Origin: Cryptomeria japonica
Lineage: Eukaryota > Streptophyta > Pinopsida > Cupressales > Cupressaceae
Assembly (NCBI RefSeq): GCF_030272615.1
Contig: NC_081411.1
Coordinates: 41,837,140 to 41,901,139 of the forward strand
Length of the DNA stretch: 64,000 bases
Direction: 5' to 3'
The notes under the pieces: generated by a model
Told to the model about the DNA's origin: nothing
The model's database searches: none
Seen by the model: the letters and a program-made list of their open reading frames with translations, nothing else
Position numbers and translations under genes: made by a program
Shown here: positions 1-10,497 of the stretch, one piece after another
Position numbering within the stretch: the first letter of the stretch is position 1
Layout: every line of letters begins with the position of its first letter

Positions 1-660
1 TTGTTGGCTATGAACTAAATTATACATCAATGGAGAAGACATGCCTAGCAGTTGTATTTGCAACTCAGAAGCTATGACATTATATGCTCACTCATTTTGT
101 GAATGTGATAGCAAAAATCGATCCATTAAAATATTTGTTGAACAAGTCAACTTTGACAAGAAGACTAGCTAAATGGGTTATGATACTAAGTAAGTTTGAT
201 ATAGAGTATGTTGATCGAAAAGCTATAAAAGGATAGGTCATTGTTGATCAATTAGCTGAAGCACCTTTACAAGATGACATACCATTACACATTGAATTTC
301 CTGATGCAGACATTCTGATAATAAGTACAAATTTTGGGAGTTGTACTTTCATGGTTCTTATACACAATATGGATTAGGTGCAAGTATTTTGCTTATCGTG
401 TACCTCAAGGACATACAATTCCAAAATCATATAGACTAAGGTTTCCATGCACAAACAACACTGTAGAATATGAAACATTGACTATTGGGCTCAAAATGGC
501 TATTGAATGGAATATAAAGGAATTACATGTCTATGGTAATTCACAACTTATCATCAACCAAATAAATGATGATTATCTAACTAAGGATGACAAAATCATG
601 CCCTACAAATAATTGGTAGAAGAATTTAAAGAACACGTTGAAGAAATATCATTCACCTAG
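1..660 (+). pseudogene. Ty3/gypsy RNase H plus second (archaeal-type) RNase H fragment
   Basis: The first 300 bases read, with stops, as the end of the pol RNase H (TSMEKTCLAVVFATQKL, then a LLNKSTLTRRLAKWVM segment and an IEYVDRKAIKG segment). A second RNase H follows at 334-612 with NNTVEYETLTIGLKMA (the usual AEYEAL glutamate region) and LHVYGNSQLIINQI, where the usual catalytic Asp of the GDSQL motif is Asn. This second domain removes the primer or hybrid strand in Tat-type elements. In-frame TAG/TGA codons and the D-to-N change show it is dead. The upstream reverse transcriptase lies outside the window. Confidence 0.8.
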
Positions 661-2088
661 ATCTCAAGAAATGTGAATAAAGAAGTAGATGAAATGGCTA
701 CAATAGCATCTCTCTTGTTGAATTCAGAGAATCAACAACATTATGAATTCCTGGTGGAAGATATCTTAACCCCTACCATTCAATCCCAATATACCTACAT
801 GATTTTTCATATATCAGGAATTGATCAATCCTTATACGGCCAAACCTATCAGTACTTAAAAGAGAATATCCTTCCTCCTTACCTATCCCACAGTCAGAGA
901 AGAAATTTCATCCATTAGTCATCCCACTATATTATTATTGTTGATATCCTATATAGGCGAGGTCTAGATGGCACTTTATTGAGATTTATCGAATGAGAGG
1001 AATCTGAGAAAGTTCTTAACAATGTTCACACAGATATTTGTGGCACACACTCAAGTGGATTAGCACTAGCTAAGAAACTTCATCGTATGGGTTACTATTG
1101 GCCTACTATGGAGAGAGATTAACTCACATATTCCAAGAAATGCAAACAATGTCAGATTCATGGGAACCTCATTCATGCACCAACACAAGAATTGTATCTT
1201 ATGGCAATATCATGACCATTTTCTCAATGGGGCCTTGATTTGGTGGGTAAAATAAGTCCTTCATCCTCTAATGGACATAAGTTCATTCTAACTACTACTA
1301 AATGTTTCATTAAATGGGTTGAAGCAGTACCTTTGACAAAAGTGACAAGAAAACAAATATCATCATTCATCTTGAATTATATAATTTGTCGCTATGGAGA
1401 TCCTATGACTATTATCACTAATAATGGATGACCATTTAAGAATTAAGATGTGGAAGAACTATGTGAGCAATTCCATAACCAACATAGGTTTTCTACTCCA
1501 TATTATCCACAAGGAAATGGTCAACCTGAAGCATCAAACAAGACTATCTTGAAAATCTTGAAGAAAACAGTCAATGAAGTTGGGAAAGACTAGCACATTC
1601 AACTAAATCCTACTCTTTGGGCATACCAAACTAGCATCCGCACACCAACGGGGGAAACTCCATATTTCTTAGTCTATGGATCAGAGGCTATATTACCAAT
1701 AGAAGTAGATATTCCTTCTCTACAAGTTTCTTTGAAAGGTCTTATACCAGAAGTAGAACAAAGAGTCTCTAGACTTTAAGAACTTGAGCTAATTCAGGAA
1801 CTTCACCAAAATGCAATAGATCATTTAAAGGTATATCAACAAAGAATGGAAAGAAGTTATAATCACAAAATCAATCCACACAATTTTCAGATTGGAGATA
1901 TAGTTCTAAGGGATAATCCAAGAAATCAACAAGATCGAGAAAAGAAGGGTAAATTTGAACCAAATTGGCTATGTCCTTTTGTCATTGTAGCAATATATGG
2001 CTCAGGAGCATACAAGTTATCTACCCGTAAAGGTGATTGGTTTGATGAAGCTATCAATTCTACCCATCTCAAGATGTTCTATGCTTGA
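661..2088 (+). pseudogene. Ty3/gypsy Tat-type integrase, decayed
   Basis: In one frame with about ten stops: an HHCC zinc-binding region (about 1020-1165, ending CKQCQIHGNLIHAP), the core beginning FSQWGLDLVGK at 1222, VEAVPL and FILNYIICRYG at 1318-1395, the second catalytic region TIITNNG (about 1410), [15 protein letters not shown] with the catalytic Glu (about 1500), and a C-terminal GPY/F-like module (KGKFEPNWLCPFVIVAIYGSG, split here by its own position 1950-2010). The stop at 2086-2088 is natural. No chromodomain follows. The second catalytic Asp is Asn, as in element C. Most stops fit single C-to-T or G-to-A changes. Confidence 0.88.
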
Positions 2089-2300
2089 GATATAAAGTCC
2101 TGAAAAAATCAATAAAAAGCATATAAAGTCCTGAAGAAATCAGTGAAAATCAGAAAAGTAGAAAATCCCTAAAAACCATAAAACGATGAAAACAGAGAAA
2201 GAAAAGGAAAATCAAAATCTGGAAAAAATGCAATAAATTTAAATAGTGAAAACTTGGTAAACATGCGCTATCTAAAAAGAGAATCCCTCCATCTATGAGA
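2089..2300 (+). repeat. Post-integrase repeat module of element A
   Basis: Directly after the stop codon are degenerate copies of AAAGTCCTGAAGAAATCA (2097-2200), followed by GTGAAAACTTGGTAAAC at 2246. The same two parts, in the same order or close to it, follow the coding region of elements B and C. The function is unknown; a cis-acting RNA or DNA element of the family is an inference. Confidence 0.65.
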
Positions 2301-4030
2301 TTGTTTTGTGCACCTATCCACTCCATCCTATCGCATCTATTGCTTCCATATATCTTATCTCGTTCATTTCATCTTTTGCATCCATTGCTTTGAACCATTA
2401 GCAAGAAATATGCAGCTTACCAACAATTATCAATCTGACATATTTAGCATAGTCACCCTCGTAGCTTTTCTCATAATCAATCAATCTGCATTATATCTCA
2501 CCATGGTTTGGATTATTCTTTACACATCCACATTAATTTTTTGTTTCCACTAGGGGAAAAATCCTAATTCCTTTTGCTAAGGTAATCTTTTGAATCTTTG
2601 AAAATCCAAAACATTCAGAAAACTTAGAAAAAACAAAAAACACTTAGGGTTTTGAAACAGATAATGGGCAACAAAGCAACGAAGATCAAGGCATCTTATG
2701 GAAACCGAATCATGAAACTCAAAAAATGAAGAACCAACTAGCAAGTAATAATAGATTATAAAAGATCATTCATCAAGATGACTATATCAGTTAATGACCA
2801 TGAGAACATGTGAATGACATACAAAGATTCAGTGTTTGTATCTTGATTTTATTGCTAATCAAGTACTCTACGTGACTCAAGGATGTTCATGACTAGAGAA
2901 GATATGATGAGACATGATTATTTTCTTTGTTTGTTGTTTGTGGTTTATCTCTTATTAAGGTTTGTACTTGTCTAAGGATATGATCAGCAAAAGATCAAGG
3001 AGGACATTTTGAGTCATGCATGAAAGGAGATAATCCTTGTCTGTTCAGCAAGAAATACTCAGGTCGGCTTGATTCATTTTATCAAGTTGCTTGTATTAAC
3101 TTGTTATATCAAAATCCATGTAAGAAATACTCAGGTCAGCTTGAATCTTTATGTCAAGTTGCTTGTATTCTCTTACAACATTTAAAATCTCAATGGTGAA
3201 ATCAAGCACTGTTACAAGACATCATATGAAAAATGGACGTATCATTTTAGTTAGATCATTTTTAGATTAGCTCATTATGTATCTGCATTATAAGCATTCA
3301 TTGTTGGTTGCATTATAAGCATTTCATTTCATTCAGAGATCAATGGTCGTGAATAAAGATTGAGTATACTTGGACTAACAAAACACAATTTGCATTGGAT
3401 CATTGTAGGTGCATTCATCTTTAGAATCATTTAAATTATCATCATCATTTTATTTAGTTTCATTTCAATCATTGCATTAGTTTGCATTCAATTAAGTGTA
3501 TTTAATTAATCATGTAGTATATCATCATTGTTATTTAGGATCATTGTCATTATAGTTACTTTTATCTATTAGGATCATTTAGTTGCATCTTTGCACTGAG
3601 AAGCATTTATCTTTAAGCCTTTATCATTATAAGCATTCATACTCATCATTTGCATTTAAAACAAAAACATTTGCATTTTCACATCATTATATGCATAAAC
3701 CATAAAAACAAAAATCAATCATTCATTTGCATTCCCATATAGATCATTTCATTCACATTATTTAAGTTAGTAATTATTTTCATGTGCATCCATGGTCATC
3801 AAAAACAAAAATCAAAATAATTCATCATTGCATCATATAGATCATTATCATAATGAAAAAGAAAAGAAAAAATTTGCATCCATATAACATGCATATAGAT
3901 CATCATCATCATATAGAATAACATGCATAATAAAAGATTATCCTCATAAAGAGTCCATGTTTACATATAAAACAATAAAAAATCCAAGTATACAATGATA
4001 TCAAATCAAAAATACAAGTGCCTCATCAAT
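2301..4030. other. Non-coding 3' region of element A, CATT-rich
   Basis: No coding signal was found. From about 3270 to 3900 the sequence is made of irregular CATTTGCATT and ATCATT units, matching the style of 51580-51850 in element C, which supports both being the same part of a Tat-type 3' region. Two similar stretches near 3055 and 3125 share AGAAATACTCAGGTC and TCAAGTTGCTTGTATT, a local direct repeat of about 70 bases. Confidence 0.55.
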
Positions 4031-4041
4031 ATAAATCAAGT

Positions 4042-5560
4042 CAACATTGTCCTGTGCCACTACTACCTACCTTTCTCTATCTCTGTGGTTGTGGGTGAGA
4101 AGATCCTCTAGATGCCTATCTCACACAATCACCACTCCTCTGAGAAGGTCCCATAACTACACCACTACTAGAATCCATCCTCACACTGGTATGATAGCTA
4201 CCTTCCCTCTAGCTCTCTACAACTAAATTCTCATATAATTGTCGCCAGTGTGATGTCTCCTTCCTAGCCCAAAATAGTTCTCTAATGGTATCAGCTGAGA
4301 GAGTACCTGATCCAACCTGCAAAATATGATCAATGAGACTCTGAGTGTCTTGTTGTCCCTTGATGGCCCTGCCCCTCTCTAAAATGAGTGTCTGTACCTG
4401 TGCTCTTAGCTAATCTATTTATGCTTTGAGAATATCCATGGTCTCCTACTCTGGCACATCCTCCTGAGGAACATGACCCTCATTACCCTCATCTCCACCT
4501 CCCTATCCACATGTTGGAATCTCACCCTGAGTATCTCTCACAACCCATCGTCTAATAAGTGGAACATGATCCTCTAGACCCTCATCCTCTCCACCATGAG
4601 CTGCAATAACCCTAGGGTATGGCTGAATCTGACCAAAATCAATGCCTCTCCCCCAACCCCCATCTACTTCAGTAATATTACCTCCTCCTGTAGAGGGTAA
4701 CCCTCTTGGTGATCTCATCACTGCCCTGCAAGTATCCCTCATCCCTACCCTACTAGTATCCCTCCTAATCTGTCCTTCCTATCTCCCACCCATAGGAAGT
4801 GGTCTACCAATTCTACCAACCGGTCCAAACGGTCCTCCATAGACTCTCAACTGACCTCCTCTCCATCTGGGTCTCCTACCACCTCCTCCACCATCTCCTC
4901 CCTCATCTCCACCACCTCTGGCCTCCTGAGCATCTCTAAGCTCTCATCTCTATCTCTATCTCCTATTGATGGGATCATCTGAATCATCCTCCTCATCTCC
5001 TGAGCTGGGAGGAGGGTCTGTTGGATCAATAATGTGAGGAAAAGGATGTGCAAGAATGTATTGTGCATATTATGCAGTAACCCCAGGATCTAGAATATGT
5101 AATCTCAAATCATAGGCCACCATGGGCGTAGCCAAAAACTTTGTACATGCTATCTCAAAAGACAAAGAAGGTCCCCAATCTCGCCTATCCCTGTACCATC
5201 AAGCATATATCATAACACCAGTAGGAATGGGCTGAATGATACCAAACTGTCTCAGAATGCGACTAATCAACTGCTGCTCAATAATGTATGGAGTCTGACC
5301 AATTAGATATCTGCTCTGCATAATATATAGTAATGTTTGTGCATCATCTATCCATGGATCACAATCGATATAAGGTCTCCAAATAGCATTATCTAGTGAA
5401 TCCAAAACCCTACGCCAATACTCCATCTTACCCAGCTTATGTTGAGTAAGGATACCTGCATACAAATAGACATATGGTTGTCTCTCACAGCAAACTCTAT
5501 GATGGATAAGTCAAGTAATCGCAATGTGCTCCTAGCACCAGATCTGTAAAAGTGTGCATC
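4042..5560 (-). pseudogene. Antisense ORF with plant mobile domain (PMD), decayed
   Basis: Minus-strand frame 5465-4503 stays in register over about 480 codons with roughly a dozen stops. Its front part (5465-5199) has IWRPYIDCDPWIDDAQTL, SRYLIGQTPYIIEQQ and ISRILRQFGIIQPIPTG. This matches the aminotransferase-like plant mobile domain pattern, in which a residue stretch ending RVLRQFG.xQ.IP is typical. Behind it come LRLHILDPGVTA, an acidic stretch (SSGDEEDDSDDPINRR), a long Gly/Arg/Glu-rich region and a short coiled segment. Antisense PMD ORFs between pol and the 3' LTR are reported in Tat-type elements. The stops are mostly of CGA/CAG/TGG origin by appearance. Upstream exons or a true start were not identified. 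Confidence 0.72.
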
Positions 5561-6060
5561 CTATGGACAAACTAGCACTCTCATCGAAAACAACCTAATG
5601 AAGATCATGATATAAATGAGCAAGCATACAAACACCCTAGGCATATTGAGTCTGATGTTGCATCATGCTCCGAAGAATCTCACCCCAACCAACAACAAAA
5701 CCTCGAGATCTCCTATCTGGACAGATAAAAAACAATTGATATATCTTTTCAAAATGAAGCAAATCAGGCTATCAAATCAATCTAAACCCATCAATCATGG
5801 TTTTCTATCAATCAATGAGTTCAATCAAACTCTGTTATGCTCTTTTTGTCAGAAATTGCATCGGTTTCTTAGAGATAATCTATCAATCTATCCAATCAAA
5901 TCAAATCAATCAATCGTTTATCCTATCAATCAACATTATCAAATTTCTATCAATCAAGACATCAATCAAATACCTAAAAATACATAATTGTGCATCAAAA
6001 AGCCTAAATTTAATCATTAAAGTGAATTTTAACATGAACAAAAATCACAAAAATTCATTT
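5561..6060. other. AT-rich spacer with CAATCAAT-type simple repeats
   Basis: No coding signal. 5770-5960 is rich in short ATCAATCAA units. It lies between the antisense PMD ORF and the GCGCTA repeats. Confidence 0.4.
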
Positions 6061-6420
6061 GAAGCATATGTGTTAATCTTTTTCACAAAAATGCTATTTT
6101 ATTGAACACAAGCACTAAAGCAAGCATATGCGCTAATCTTTTTCACAAAAGCGCTATTTTATTGAACACGGGCGCTAAAGCAAGCATATGCGCTAATATT
6201 TTTCACAAAAGCGCTAAACCATGAGACAAATGCGTGAAACAAAGCATAAGCGCTACCTAATTCAGCATATGCTCAAACATTAAAAGCATAAGCGCTAACA
6301 TACATTGCAAAAGTGTGAACAAAATAAGCATATGCACTAACAAAAGCATAAGTACTAACCTTAAATGCATATGTGCTAACAAAAGACACAAAAGTGCTAA
6401 GCAAAGATGCTGAAAAAAAA
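6061..6420. repeat. 60-bp tandem repeat with GCGCTA cores
   Basis: Units start at 6061, 6121 and 6181 with an exact 60-bp period. Each carries GCATATGCGCTAAT, CACAAAAGCGCTA and GGGCGCTAAAGC, so GCGCTA recurs every 18-21 bp. Degenerate single motifs (AGCATAAGCGCTAAC) continue to about 6410. Mutated first-copy cores (TGTTAA, ATGCTA, GCACTA) suggest decay of methylated CG sites. Confidence 0.85.
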
Positions 6421-6834
6421 AAAGAAATTAAATAGTCAAACATATGCCAGAAAACATGGAAAATCATATGACAAGTTGCAAAAAAAGGCTCGAGATAAGG
6501 TACATACTGGATAACCATAGTCAGGAGGTCGTTCATATCGTCGAACGTGCTCAAATCGATGATTATCGAATGGGATCACCATTTTGTAACCTCATCAAGA
6601 CAAATCTCTTCACAAGCTGACAAGGATGCAAATGAGATTAAAATTAACTTTGGTTAATTTTATATTTACCATTTCGAAGGTTAATTAATGCTTTTAAGTG
6701 GGGAAATTTTATTTATTTTTCACAAATGAATTTAATTGATGAACCTTTTCAAATTATCATGAGTTCAATCTCTTATCCAAAAAATTTCAGCAATTTCACG
6801 ATCAATCTCCCAAGGGGGCACACAATTAGGATTT
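6421..6834. other. Element A sequence up to the B insertion site
   Basis: No clear gene. On the minus strand 6576-6480 reads MVIPFDNHRFEHVRRYERP and onward without an early stop. It could be a start exon of the antisense ORF, but that is weak. The tract CCAAGGGGGCACAC at 6810-6823 matches G5-tract motifs near the ends of B, C and H. Confidence 0.35.
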
Positions 6835-6839
6835 TTATC
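6835..6839. repeat. Target-site duplication of element B, left copy (TTATC)
   Basis: TTATC directly precedes the TGTAGACACC start of the left LTR and recurs at 16830-16834 directly after the CTACA end of the right LTR. Joining the flanks restores a continuous element A. Confidence 0.9.
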
Positions 6840-8195
6840 TGTAGACACCTAAAAATGGTCAACGCTTGCGAGGTCATACTTTAACATTTGCGCATTGCCT
6901 CATTTTAGGTTTTTGCATCGCATTAACATTTCTCCTATGTCACGTGCTTGATTTTTATCATTTGCGAGCATCGAGTCATTCTTCTATATTCTTCATTCAT
7001 CTCGCTTTCGAATTTGGTCTTGTCGACAATAACCTTCAATCATGATTTTGGTCGATCTTTGTCCTTGTCAATCTTGTCATATTGCGATCGATTCGTCATC
7101 GATCCTTGTCCTTTTCAATCATGTCAATTTGGTCAATTTGTCATTGATCTTTGTCAACCAATCTCAATCAAATCATTTATCAACATTGTTCATTTATCAA
7201 TTCAAAATCATGATCGAATCGACATCAAATCAATCTTACATCAAGACCTAATTGTCATCCTTGCATTTCTAATTCATCTTCCAAGGTTTTATGATTTATT
7301 CATTTAACCTAATTTGTCATTTTCTTCCTTTAGGATTAATAAATTACTTATTTATCCTAAGTCTTCTCATTACAATTAAATATTCATTTAATTGGCTAAT
7401 TATTCCTCTTTGTAAATGAATTAATTAATAAATGAGAAATTATTAATTAATTCACTAAATTCCTATTTTCCTCATTTCTAATTTTCTAATTTTCATTAAT
7501 TCCACCTATTTTCTAATTTCCTAATTCAAATTCCACCTAATTAACTTGTCTCTAGTTCTCCCTATTTGTGTGCTTCATGTGTCATACTCTTGACATAGAA
7601 ATTTGTCATAGAGTCTTGTCTTGACATAGCAATTTGTCATAGAGTCTTGTCTTGACATAGCAATTTGTCATAGAACTTGTCTTGACATGGAAATTTGTCA
7701 TAAAATCTGTCATAAAATTGTCACAAGCCTCTTTGCATAGCAACATGTCATAACTTTGCTATTGTTGATTTGAATTTCTATTCGAATCTATTTCATGCTA
7801 ATTTGTCCATTTCTCCAATTTCTCTATAAATTGGATGATTTTCTTCAATCAAACCCCTTGAAAAATCCTTAATTCCTATCAAACTAATGAACTTATGCTT
7901 CTAGTACTCTTGAACTTTTCATCAAATCTTGCTTTCAATTGTGTGTGCACTTGTAGGTGAGATCCACAAACCCATTGAAGAGGAAAGAACAACAATGGAG
8001 CTGCATGGAAGGAGTGTTCAATTCTACATCTGGTTTGCATAACATTTCATCTTTGAATGCTTTGTTTCCATACCTCTATTGAATGTGCTTTGGAATTAGG
8101 TTCATTTCAATGAGTGTTCTCTTATGATTGAGTTATTCATGTCTTGTGTTTTGATTGATCTACTTGTTTTGATGATTCCTAATTTCTATGCTACA
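6840..8195 (+). repeat. Element B 5' LTR
   Basis: Begins TGTAGACACCTAAAAATGG and ends TATGCTACA. An AT-rich TTAATTAA stretch (7360-7500) and a tandem of CTTGACATAGCAATTTGTCATAGAG-like units (7585-7700) lie in U3. The TATA box is at 7825-7830. An ORF across 6948-7307 is also open in the other LTR, but only because the two LTRs are near-identical. Confidence 0.95.
7825..7830 (+). promoter_or_regulatory. TATA box of element B 5' LTR
   Basis: TATAAA sits in CCAATTTCTCTATAAATTGG, a 7-bp inverted repeat (CCAATTT/AAATTGG) that encloses the box. The equivalent site in the right LTR is 16459-16464. Confidence 0.6.
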
Positions 8196-8200
8196 TTAAC

Positions 8201-8218
8201 TGGTGAACCTAACGTGAA
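8201..8218 (+). promoter_or_regulatory. Primer binding site of element B
   Basis: TGGTGAACCTAACGTGAA begins 5 bases after the LTR. It is not the initiator-Met site (TGGTATCAGAGC) used by the copia elements here. Element H has TGGTGAACCCGACGTGAA at the same place (two differences), which confirms the site. The tRNA species was not identified. Confidence 0.75.
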
Positions 8219-8320
8219 TACTAACCTTCTAACCATCTTACTGTGTTTTGGAGTGCTTCTAAGTTGATTTGCAGGTCAAAAACTCAAAAACAGGGCCGTG
8301 CAGGGTATTCTGGAGACTTC

Positions 8321-8445
8321 TGCGGTTGTGTGAAGCATCTTGCGCCTGTGTTGAAGAGTCTTGCACCTGTGTCAAGACATTCTGCGCTTGTGTCAGACAT
8401 CTTGCGCCTGTGTCATGACTTCTACACCTGTGTAAAGTCCAGAAC
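8321..8445 (+). repeat. 20-21-bp tandem repeat in the B leader
   Basis: Six units start at 8321, 8341, 8362, 8383, 8403 and 8424 with consensus TGCGCCTGTGTCAAGACATC. All lie in the transcribed leader 100 bases after the primer site. The function is unknown. Confidence 0.85.
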
Positions 8446-10497
8446 AGAGGTGAAAAATGCAGTTTTTACTTGAAAATTTTTATATGTTTTAGTAAATTGC
8501 AATTTTGAGGGTCTTCGGTGCATTTGTGGACAAATATGGTGCACGGAAACATGATGAGAGATCATTGATGTTTCCTTCTAGATTATTTGAATACCTTTCC
8601 AATGCATCAAATGGTTTGTAATTCGGAGCTAGGATGAGAAAGTTATGCCTTCTCAAAGTGGACTGAAATTTTATATTTAGTTTTTTTTGATAATTTTGAT
8701 AGTTTTCATAAATCAGATCATCTGTGCTTTGGATTTTGGTACTAATTATTTGTGCAGGATCTTGGCATATGCATGACAAAGACTACAAATCAAACTACTA
8801 ACATGTGTTATGCAGATTCGATGGTCAAAGACAACAAATCAAACCTCTAACTTGGGCTTTGCAGGTTGCCTTGGAGAAACAAACGAATTGTGTGTTTGAG
8901 ATTTTTAATTAGGCACTTAGTGATTTATAAATAGGTGGAAATGAACCTTTGTTTGCTTTGTTTGTTAAGTATGACATTGGAGTAGGAGAGTATGCTCTCA
9001 TCCTTCATAGGGTCATCAGAAATCCAGATCTTCGATACCATGCTTGTGTTGTTGATTGAGTGTCTCCATTAGAGGGCCTGCCTTCCCGACCACTTTGCTT
9101 TAGCAAGCGAGTGATAATCGTGAGAAGGGAATGACCCAAAGTGAGTATGGCTAGAATTCCTTGGCATTCTAACTCACTATAAAAAAATACCCGATGAGCG
9201 AAAGCTTTGAAGGAAGTGTTACGTGGGAATTGCAGTTACTTGGGAAGTGATGCCCCTTGAAACTCTTTCTCATATCAAAATCTAAGTAGGGCCTCTTGGT
9301 CTAAATCGTGCTTGCGCGACTACATTTGTTTGGTATCTTGATGGGCTTAATGTCTCAATCATGCTTGCATGACATCAAGGAGTAATGCTTAACAGAAATC
9401 CTTACTACATACCTTGTTTTTAGAGGCCCAAAACCCTTCTAGTTGCTTGAGAAGGACAAGTTCGGATACTTGGAAGAGATACTAAGTTCGCCATGGGGAG
9501 ATTTCCATGGGGACTGATGCTTGGCTGCCCTGAGAAGTGAGTGCCATGGAGGGGAGCCCGTGGGGTCAAGCATCTATGTATTCTCCTTGAATCCCATAAT
9601 GAGTCTACCTCTCAAGTACCTAATGTCTTTGCCTACCCTAAGGAATGTGGAAATGAGCATGATTGCCTTGAGTCTAAGTTGTAACATCTTGTATTCTTTG
9701 ATTGTCAAAAGTTGAATACCATTTCAAGAGAAAACACATTGATATAACATAAGATCAAACACAAGAGACATTCATCCAACAAACATTCAATAAGGTTTGA
9801 AACACACCTTCAAGCATGGTTATCCAACATTGTTCAAAAAACTTGTCTCAAAATTTATGTCACTTACATTTAGGTTCATCCTAGGTTGCATTTTTCAAAG
9901 TCATTATCAAGTATCAAAGTTAGGTTTCACCTAAGTCATACTTCTTTTACATATCAATAAGAGTCATCCATTTGCATGTGTCCTTTTGCATTAAAGTCAT
10001 ACCATTGTCATACATTTGCATTTGCATATCCCAAGTCTCTTCATTAAGCCTAAGTCATTGTCATATCATATTAAGATCATTTGCATATTAATTATCCTTT
10101 CACATATGGTGTCAAACCTAGGTCTTGTCATACTTGAGTAATCCAAATCTTTGGTAAAGCCCTAAGTCATTGTTAAGAAGTCTAGACCTTATCAAACTTT
10201 TGTCCTTTTGTCATCAATATCATTTCGTCAAACCTAGCTTAGTATCCAAGCATATAGGGGAGACATTGTCATCTTGTCCTTTGTCCATTAAGTCCTTTTG
10301 TCCTTTGAGGTCTAGACATCATTTCAATTTCCTAAGGGTCTCTCTTTTAGATTTGCATTCCAAAGAGTTTGTCAAAATCTTAAAAAAAAAACAACCAAAA
10401 ACCATAGATTGCATGCTCGTCTATTTAGTTTGCATTTAGTTGCATATCATATACTATCCTTGAAAAATTGCAAAAATATTGCATTTGCATAAGTGAC
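8446..10497 (+). other. Element B untranslated leader
   Basis: About 2 kb with no convincing ORF. The part 9980-10480 is rich in CATTTGCAT and GTCATTGTCAT units and is clearly related to the relic at 24040-24771 (shared CAAACCTAGCTTAG and the words around it), showing that B belongs to a repeated family. Confidence 0.6.

Noticed and set aside
6948-7307. Matching ORFs in both LTRs of B (also 15582-15941)
   Set aside because: Open in both only because the LTRs are near-identical; composition is that of U3, with no motif.
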